Shown: one piece after another, positions 5,845 through 9,292 of the stretch
Numbering within the stretch: the first letter of the stretch is position 1
Layout: every line of letters begins with the position of its first letter
Assembly: GCA_031289935.1 (NCBI GenBank)
Contig: JAITON010000226.1
Coordinates: 1-9,292, forward strand
Source of the DNA: Treponema sp.
GTDB taxonomy: Bacteria > Spirochaetota > Spirochaetia > Treponematales > Breznakiellaceae
DNA length: 9,292 nucleotides
Direction of reading: 5' to 3'
Program-made: the position numbers and the translations under genes
The notes under the pieces: model-generated
Told to the model about the DNA's origin: nothing
Database searches by the model: none
The model's input: the letters and a program-made list of their open reading frames with translations, nothing else

Positions 5845-6699
5845 TTAGCCCAACAACTGTAGTACAGACTGGGATCGGGTATTGGCCTGAGCCAGCATCG
5901 CCGTTCCCGCCTGGGCGAGGATGGAGTCCCTGGTATAGTTCACCATTTCCTCGGCCATGTCCGCGTCCCGAATCCGGGATTCTGCAGCCTGCATGTTTTC
6001 CGCCGCAACGGCCACTCCTTCGGCGGCCATTTCGAAGCGGTTCTGGTAAGCGCCCAGATCTGCCCGCTGCTTGGAAACCATCTTTAAGGCGGAATCGATA
6101 GAACCGATCGCCGAGTTGGCTTCCTCGGGGGAAGAGATATTCAGAATACCCGTCCCCCCTTGAGCGTTCTGTAAACCCAGGGCCGCAGCGGTCATGGTAC
6201 CGATATAGACCGTTTCGTTCTGGTCCATATTGGCCCCTACCTGGAACTGCATGACCCGGTTCACCGTTGAATTCTGGGCGAAGCTCCCGGTCATAAGGTT
6301 CATACCGTTGAATTGAGCATGGCTCGCAATCCGGTTCACCTCGTCCACCAACTGGGACACTTCCACCTGGATTTGCATGCGATCCTCATCGGTATAGATA
6401 CCGTTGGCGGACTGCACCGACAGCTCCCGCAGACGGTGCAGAATATCCTGAGTTTCCTGAAGGTAACCTTCAGTAGCCTGGATAAAAGACACACCGTTCT
6501 GGATGTTACGCCCGGCCTGATTCAGCCCCCGGATTTGTCCCCGCAGTTTCTCGGAAACTGCGAGTCCTGAAGCATCGTCTGCCGCCCGGTTGATCCGTTC
6601 GCCGGAGCTGAGCTTTTCAATGCTCTTGGCTACATCGGCCTGGGTCACGCCAAGTTGGCGGTTGGCGTATAAGGCACTCACGTTATGGTTAATAATCAT
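5845..6699 (-). CDS. flaB: Flagellin FlaB-type, periplasmic filament core (flagellin 1)
   Basis: Spirochaetal FlaB proteins form the core of the periplasmic flagellar filament and are exported by the flagellar type III apparatus without a cleaved signal. The 284-residue protein keeps both conserved ends: MIINHNVSALYANRQL and LSSGERINRAADDASGLAVS at the N-terminus, and ADMAEEMVNYTRDSILAQAG with QANTRSQSVLQLLG at the C-terminus, which build the coiled-coil core. Only a short variable middle (about 145-195) is present, without the surface domains of exported enterobacterial flagellins, as usual for FlaB. ATG 6699 has a strong AAGGAGAG (6704-6711). A second flagellin lies 286 bp upstream and is similar along most of its length, so they are probably duplicates. 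Which FlaB number it is cannot be told from sequence alone. Confidence 0.95.
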   Translation of the reverse strand: MIINHNVSALYANRQLGVTQADVAKSIEKLSSGERINRAADDASGLAVSEKLRGQIRGLNQAGRNIQNGVSFIQATEGYLQETQDILHRLRELSVQSANGIYTDEDRMQIQVEVSQLVDEVNRIASHAQFNGMNLMTGSFAQNSTVNRVMQFQVGANMDQNETVYIGTMTAAALGLQNAQGGTGILNISSPEEANSAIGSIDSALKMVSKQRADLGAYQNRFEMAAEGVAVAAENMQAAESRIRDADMAEEMVNYTRDSILAQAGTAMLAQANTRSQSVLQLLG

Positions 6700-6725
6700 A
6701 TAACTCTCCTTGAGTCAGAGTGCTC

Positions 6726-6742
6726 CGGGCAATCCCTGCCCG
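6726..6742 (-). promoter_or_regulatory. Flagellin 1 leader hairpin with GGA loop; CsrA-site candidate
   Basis: The minus-strand stem CGGGCA/TGCCCG (6 bp, extendable by a wobble pair) carries loop GGGAT. The segment CAGGGAT fits the CARGGAU core of the CsrA consensus. The loop GGA is 26 nt upstream of the GGA in the Shine-Dalgarno sequence, so two sites lie in tandem, as in known CsrA-controlled flagellin leaders. Confidence 0.5.
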
Positions 6743-6902
6743 AAGCCGCACCGCATAGCCCGGTTTACCGGAAGGAGGTTTCGCGCCACTCCTCCCGATT
6801 TGCCGGATACGGTACGAATCGGTCATCGACCGGGGAAACCCCAATCCAATGGACGGTTCGTATCGCCATACCCCTAACGGAGAGTTTTTGTCAAAGAACT
6901 CT

Positions 6903-6928
6903 GTGGGAAATGGCAAGGCCATTCCCAC
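6903..6928 (-). terminator. Strong hairpin downstream of flagellin 2, possible terminator or attenuator
   Basis: GTGGGAA-TGGC pairs with GCCA-TTCCCAC over 11 bp, with one bulged base (6910) and a 3-nt loop. The following minus-strand sequence (AGAGTTCTTTGAC) has only a poor T tract, so efficient intrinsic termination is doubtful. It may end flagellin 2 transcripts, protect a 3' end, or reduce read-through into flagellin 1. Confidence 0.45.
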
Positions 6929-6956
6929 CTGGAGAACCCCTTGCGGAATTCCCCAA

Positions 6957-6981
6957 GTATAATATACGTTGTATATTATAC
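6957..6981. repeat. Perfect 11-bp A/T-rich inverted repeat after flagellin 2
   Basis: GTATAATATAC (6957-6967) and GTATATTATAC (6971-6981) are exact reverse complements around a GTT spacer, 4 bp beyond the flagellin 2 stop codon. No T tract follows. Each arm carries a TATAAT in one orientation. It could be an operator-like palindrome over a promoter or an RNA 3'-end hairpin. Confidence 0.75.
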
Positions 6982-7003
6982 CACATTACTGGAGAAGTTG
7001 CAA
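6975..7003 (-). promoter_or_regulatory. Possible sigma70 promoter for flagellin 1
   Basis: A perfect -10 TATAAT (6975-6980) lies 17 bp from TTGCAA (6998-7003, 4 of 6 to the -35 consensus). The -35 box is in the last codons of flagellin 2 and the -10 box is inside the A/T-rich palindrome. The predicted start is about 6968. Confidence 0.45.
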
Positions 7004-7846
7004 GACCATACTGGCCCGCTGATTCGCCTGGGCGAGCATGGCCGTGCCGGATTGAGCCAGTATCTGGTCCCGGGTATAGGAGACCATCGCGTTGGCCATG
7101 TCGGTGTCCCGAATTCGGGACTCGGCAGCTTGCAGGTTCTCGGCGGCAATGTCAATGCCCACGACGGCATGTTCCAGTCGGTTCTGATAGGCCCCCAGGT
7201 CAGCCCGCTGCTTGTTGATCCGCTTGAGGGCCTCGTCTAGGGTGCCGATGGCGTTGTTGGCGCTGTCCCCTTCCTCCAAACTGATGAAGGAATTGTCCTG
7301 TACGCTACGGATCCCCAGGCCTGTGGCGGTCATGGTGCCGATAAACACCTGCTCCCGCTGATCCATATTGGCGCCGATATGGAGCCACATGGAGGCGGTA
7401 GGGGCGTTCGAACCGCCGGGCTGGGAAAAGCGGCCGGTCAAGAGGTTCATACCGTTGAACTGGGCATGACTGGCTATCCGGTCGATCTCGTCCACCAGTT
7501 GGGAAACCTCTATCTGGATCTGCATCCGGTCCTCGGCGGTGTAGATACCGTTGGAGGCCTGAACCGCCAGCTCCCGAAGCCGCTGGATGATGTCCCCGGT
7601 CTCCTGGAGGTAGCCTTCGGTGGTCTGGATAAGGCTGATCCCGTTGGCAGCATTGGCCGAAGCCTGGTTCAAACCCCGGACCTGGCTCCGCATCTTCTCG
7701 GAAACCGCGAGGCCCGAGGCATCGTCCCCGGCACGGTTGATCCTGAAGCCCGAGCTGAGCTTTTCCATGGATTTACTGAGGGTTCCCTCGGTAACTTTGA
7801 GGGACCGGTCCGCGAACATGGCGGACAAGTTGTGATTGATGATCAT
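6986..7846 (-). CDS. flaB: Flagellin FlaB-type, periplasmic filament core (flagellin 2)
   Basis: A second FlaB-class core flagellin of 286 residues. It starts MIINHNLSAMFADRSL and has LSSGFRINRAGDDASGLAVS, IYTAEDRMQIQIEVSQLVDE, the shared SHAQFNGMNLLTGRF segment and a C-terminus DQILAQSGTAMLAQANQRAS then VLQLLQ. It differs from flagellin 1 mainly in the short middle, where it has a Gly/Ser/Pro-rich SQPGGSNAPTASMW. The start is ATG 7846 because the flagellin N-terminus begins there and AAGGAGGA (7851-7858) precedes it; a frame extension to 7879 would add 11 residues translated from the leader. Having two adjacent FlaB genes is normal for treponemes, whose filaments mix several FlaB proteins. 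Its leader has a sigma28-like promoter and a GGA-loop hairpin. Confidence 0.95.
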   Translation of the reverse strand: MIINHNLSAMFADRSLKVTEGTLSKSMEKLSSGFRINRAGDDASGLAVSEKMRSQVRGLNQASANAANGISLIQTTEGYLQETGDIIQRLRELAVQASNGIYTAEDRMQIQIEVSQLVDEIDRIASHAQFNGMNLLTGRFSQPGGSNAPTASMWLHIGANMDQREQVFIGTMTATGLGIRSVQDNSFISLEEGDSANNAIGTLDEALKRINKQRADLGAYQNRLEHAVVGIDIAAENLQAAESRIRDTDMANAMVSYTRDQILAQSGTAMLAQANQRASMVLQLLQ

Positions 7847-7869
7847 ACGATCCTCCTTGAATAGGTCTT

Positions 7870-7891
7870 TAAAAGGCATCCTTGCCTTTTA
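7870..7891 (-). promoter_or_regulatory. Flagellin 2 leader hairpin with AGGA loop; CsrA-site candidate
   Basis: A 9-bp stem (TAAAAGGCA/TGCCTTTTA on either strand) closes a loop read AGGA on the mRNA. The segment CAAGGATG matches the core of the CsrA consensus (CARGGAUG) exactly. The loop GGA is 25 nt upstream of the Shine-Dalgarno GGA (7854-7856), almost the same spacing as in flagellin 1. Confidence 0.6.
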
Positions 7892-7897
7892 GTAGTT

Positions 7898-7911
7898 CTG
7901 CCCGAAGCCGC
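7898..7911 (-). repeat. 14-bp element shared by both flagellin leaders
   Basis: CTGCCCGAAGCCGC occurs at 7898-7911 and identically at 6736-6749 (mRNA sense GCGGCTTCGGGCAG), upstream of the two flagellin starts. In flagellin 1 it overlaps the 5' arm of the GGA hairpin; in flagellin 2 it lies upstream of that hairpin. It is probably a remnant of gene duplication or a shared leader element. Confidence 0.7.
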
Positions 7912-7952
7912 GCTGCAGACAATAGCTCCGTGGGTAAAATCTACCATTTATT

Positions 7953-7980
7953 TTTTCGGCAAGGAAGGGTAAAACCTTGA
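7953..7980 (-). promoter_or_regulatory. Sigma28-like promoter of flagellin 2
   Basis: GCCGAAAA (7953-7960) matches the flagellar sigma factor -10 consensus GCCGATAA at 7 of 8 positions. TCAA (7977-7980) is 3 of 4 to the TAAA -35 core, at a 16-bp spacer where 15 is typical. The intervening TTTTACCC also resembles known sigma28 promoters. It predicts a leader of about 100 nt. Confidence 0.55.
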
Positions 7981-8050
7981 GCGTTTTTTTCAAATTCTGG
8001 TAAAAATTAAAAAAAATCGGCACTTCCGCCTCCCTAGTACTTCTGGAAAC

Positions 8051-8079
8051 TTGACATGAATGAGTAAAAATGTTAAAAT
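8051..8079 (+). promoter_or_regulatory. Sigma70 promoter of the radical SAM gene
   Basis: A perfect TTGACA (8051-8056), a 17-bp spacer and TAAAAT (8074-8079, 5 of 6) sit behind an A/T-rich upstream stretch (about 7981-8020). The predicted start is about 8086, while the ATG is at 8088, so the transcript should be leaderless or nearly so. Confidence 0.75.
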
Positions 8080-8087
8080 TTCTTCAT

Positions 8088-9292
8088 ATGAAAGTGAATT
8101 TATCGGTTGTACCCATGCTTGCCGGGAAGGAACCCCTGCTCTCTCTCAAAATGCTCCGGGGCTTTGCCAAGCAGGGCCTGGTCCGGAAAATTCCCAAGAG
8201 AGACTTTGGCCAGGATCATTTCAGGGACCTGAGCCTCCTCTATTTCAAGCTGACCCCTCTCTGCAACCTCCATTGCGTGATGTGCGGTCAGTACGGCGAC
8301 AAGGGTAGCATGAAGGCCCCTGGCCTGGCTGCAACGGCAGCGAAAACTATCGTTCCCCTGGAGCGGTACAAGGAAATCGTCGATGAGATTGTTGGCACGG
8401 TGCCCATCGTGTATATCTGGGGAGGCGAACCCTTCCTCTATCCCGACCTGATGCCTTTGGCCAAATATATGGTAGATAAGGGCCTTTTTTTCAGCGTCAA
8501 TACTAACGGGACCCTGCTGGAGGAGCACGCTGAGCAGATTGTCCGGGATAAATGGAGCACGATTTTCGTGTCTCTAGATGCCTTCCGAGACGTGAACGAC
8601 GCTATGCGGGGCAAAGGTTCTTACGATCAGGTGGTCCGGGGTTTTGCGGCCCTGAACCGGGAAAAAAAGAGGCAAAACTCCAACTATCCTTTTTTGAGCA
8701 TCGTAACCACGGTGACCAACCGAAACTATCAGTATTTGGAAGAATTTGTGGAGGCCACCCGGGAATTCGATCTGGACGTACACATGTTTAACCTGGGAAC
8801 CTATACCAACGATGCCATTGTGGCGGAGCAGAAGCGGTTTATGAAGGAAAAGCTGGACACCGACACCAACTGCCTGGAGAGTTACAACACAGGCTATAAC
8901 CAAGGCATCGACGGCGAGAAGCTTTACAACATTCTACAAAAGATACACGCATCCAATTTTGGCAACCCGCCCCTCAAGTCGGTAAGAATCACGGTACCGG
9001 CCCTGAACCCTGAAAAGATCAACATCTACTATTCCAACCTGGAAACTCCGGTGCGGAACCACTGTATCGTTCCCTGGACCCAGGCCAATATCAACTATAA
9101 CGGTGATGTCCACTTCTGTGCCGATTATCCCGACTATATCCTGGGGAACATCAAGGAACAATCCTTTCGGGATATCTACAACGGGGAGCGGGCCAACAGG
9201 TTCCGCAAGACCCTCCGCGCCTGTAAGGGCGGTATGTTCCCCGGTTGCCTGCGCTGTTATCAGAACATGCTCTTCGGGAAGAATATTCGGGG
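8088..9292 (+). CDS. Radical SAM/SPASM domain protein, 3' end outside the window
   Basis: Radical SAM enzymes use a [4Fe-4S] cluster to split S-adenosylmethionine; SPASM-type members hold extra clusters and often modify peptides or other substrates. The 401 residues seen have the cluster motif CNLHCVMC (Cys59, 63, 66), WGGEP (111-115, the SAM-binding GGE motif) and NTNG in the barrel. A C-terminal region with Cys at NHCIVPW, VHFCADY, LRACKGG, FPGCLRCYQN fits a SPASM-like auxiliary-cluster domain. Residues 1-50 precede the barrel and have no recognised motif. Met1 at 8088 is chosen because it follows the promoter directly; there is no Shine-Dalgarno, and the internal ATG at 8115 has none either. 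The substrate is unknown; no peptide precursor is seen next to it. It is divergent from flagellin 2, which does not by itself link it to motility. The frame is open to the last base. Confidence 0.88.
   Translation, partial: MKVNLSVVPMLAGKEPLLSLKMLRGFAKQGLVRKIPKRDFGQDHFRDLSLLYFKLTPLCNLHCVMCGQYGDKGSMKAPGLAATAAKTIVPLERYKEIVDEIVGTVPIVYIWGGEPFLYPDLMPLAKYMVDKGLFFSVNTNGTLLEEHAEQIVRDKWSTIFVSLDAFRDVNDAMRGKGSYDQVVRGFAALNREKKRQNSNYPFLSIVTTVTNRNYQYLEEFVEATREFDLDVHMFNLGTYTNDAIVAEQKRFMKEKLDTDTNCLESYNTGYNQGIDGEKLYNILQKIHASNFGNPPLKSVRITVPALNPEKINIYYSNLETPVRNHCIVPWTQANINYNGDVHFCADYPDYILGNIKEQSFRDIYNGERANRFRKTLRACKGGMFPGCLRCYQNMLFGKNIR

Larger units (their letters stand above)
6700..6985 (-). other. Intergenic region between the two flagellin genes: structured, no ORF
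   Basis: No credible gene is present. Besides the listed elements, the minus-strand sequence offers a TTGACA (6889-6894) without a good -10, flanked by a 6-bp inverted repeat (6881-6886/6897-6902). Small hairpins are also present: CGGTC/GACCG (6820-6832), GGGG/CCCC around 6833, TACGAA/TTCGTA enclosing both (6813-6862), and CCGGT/ACCGG near 6760-6772. If transcription starts near 6968 this becomes a structured leader of about 270 nt for flagellin 1. Confidence 0.5.

Noticed and set aside
7847..7879. Upstream start of flagellin 2 at 7879
   Set aside because: Flagellins begin MIINHN, and the strong ribosome-binding site lies between the two candidates, serving 7846.
8014..8021. Second sigma28 box (GCCGATTT on the minus strand)
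   Set aside because: Six of eight positions match, but no TAAA-like -35 is found at a suitable distance, and the sequence is part of an A/T run.
8060..8308. An 82-codon plus-strand open frame
   Set aside because: It is out of frame with the radical SAM gene that covers it and shows no domain.

Overview
The window looks like chromosomal DNA of a spirochaete, most likely a Treponema-type organism of the moderately high-GC (termite-gut-like) kind. The basis is two spirochaetal FlaB-type flagellins next to flaG and fliD, an arrangement resembling the fliD/flaB region of other treponemes. The species call is inference; only the protein families and codon style are visible.

Left end (1-660), minus strand: the most interesting part. 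Reading right to left there is a clean sigma70 promoter (TTGACA, 17-bp spacer, TATTCT), two tandem 50-bp repeats, a rho-independent terminator, and a gene resembling type III toxins (TenpN/CptN/ToxN superfamily). Each repeat can fold as an H-type pseudoknot. This is the architecture of a type III (protein-RNA) toxin-antitoxin locus. The toxin frame is broken by one base in a run of six C, so it is annotated as a pseudogene or possible sequencing error.

655-1866: dapB (lysine/diaminopimelate pathway) on the minus strand, with an internal in-frame GC-rich repeat. It is followed by a repeat-filled divergent intergenic region: a 9-bp tandem repeat and about ten copies of a 23-bp repeat.

1867-3792: an RNase II/R family exoribonuclease on the plus strand. 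It converges on fliD so tightly that one CTAG tetranucleotide supplies both stop codons.

3789-7846, minus strand: the flagellar block, transcribed as flagellin 2, flagellin 1, flaG, fliD. flaG and fliD are 21 bp apart and look co-transcribed. Flagellin 1 ends in a strong terminator. The leaders of both flagellins and of flaG each carry a hairpin whose loop holds a GGA motif fitting the CsrA consensus, at or about 25 nt upstream of the Shine-Dalgarno sequence. This suggests shared post-transcriptional control by CsrA (with FliW as the usual partner).

7847-9292: a divergent regulatory region with a sigma28-like promoter for flagellin 2 and a strong sigma70 promoter for a radical SAM/SPASM gene on the plus strand. 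That promoter sits so close to the ATG that the mRNA is probably leaderless. The gene runs off the right edge.
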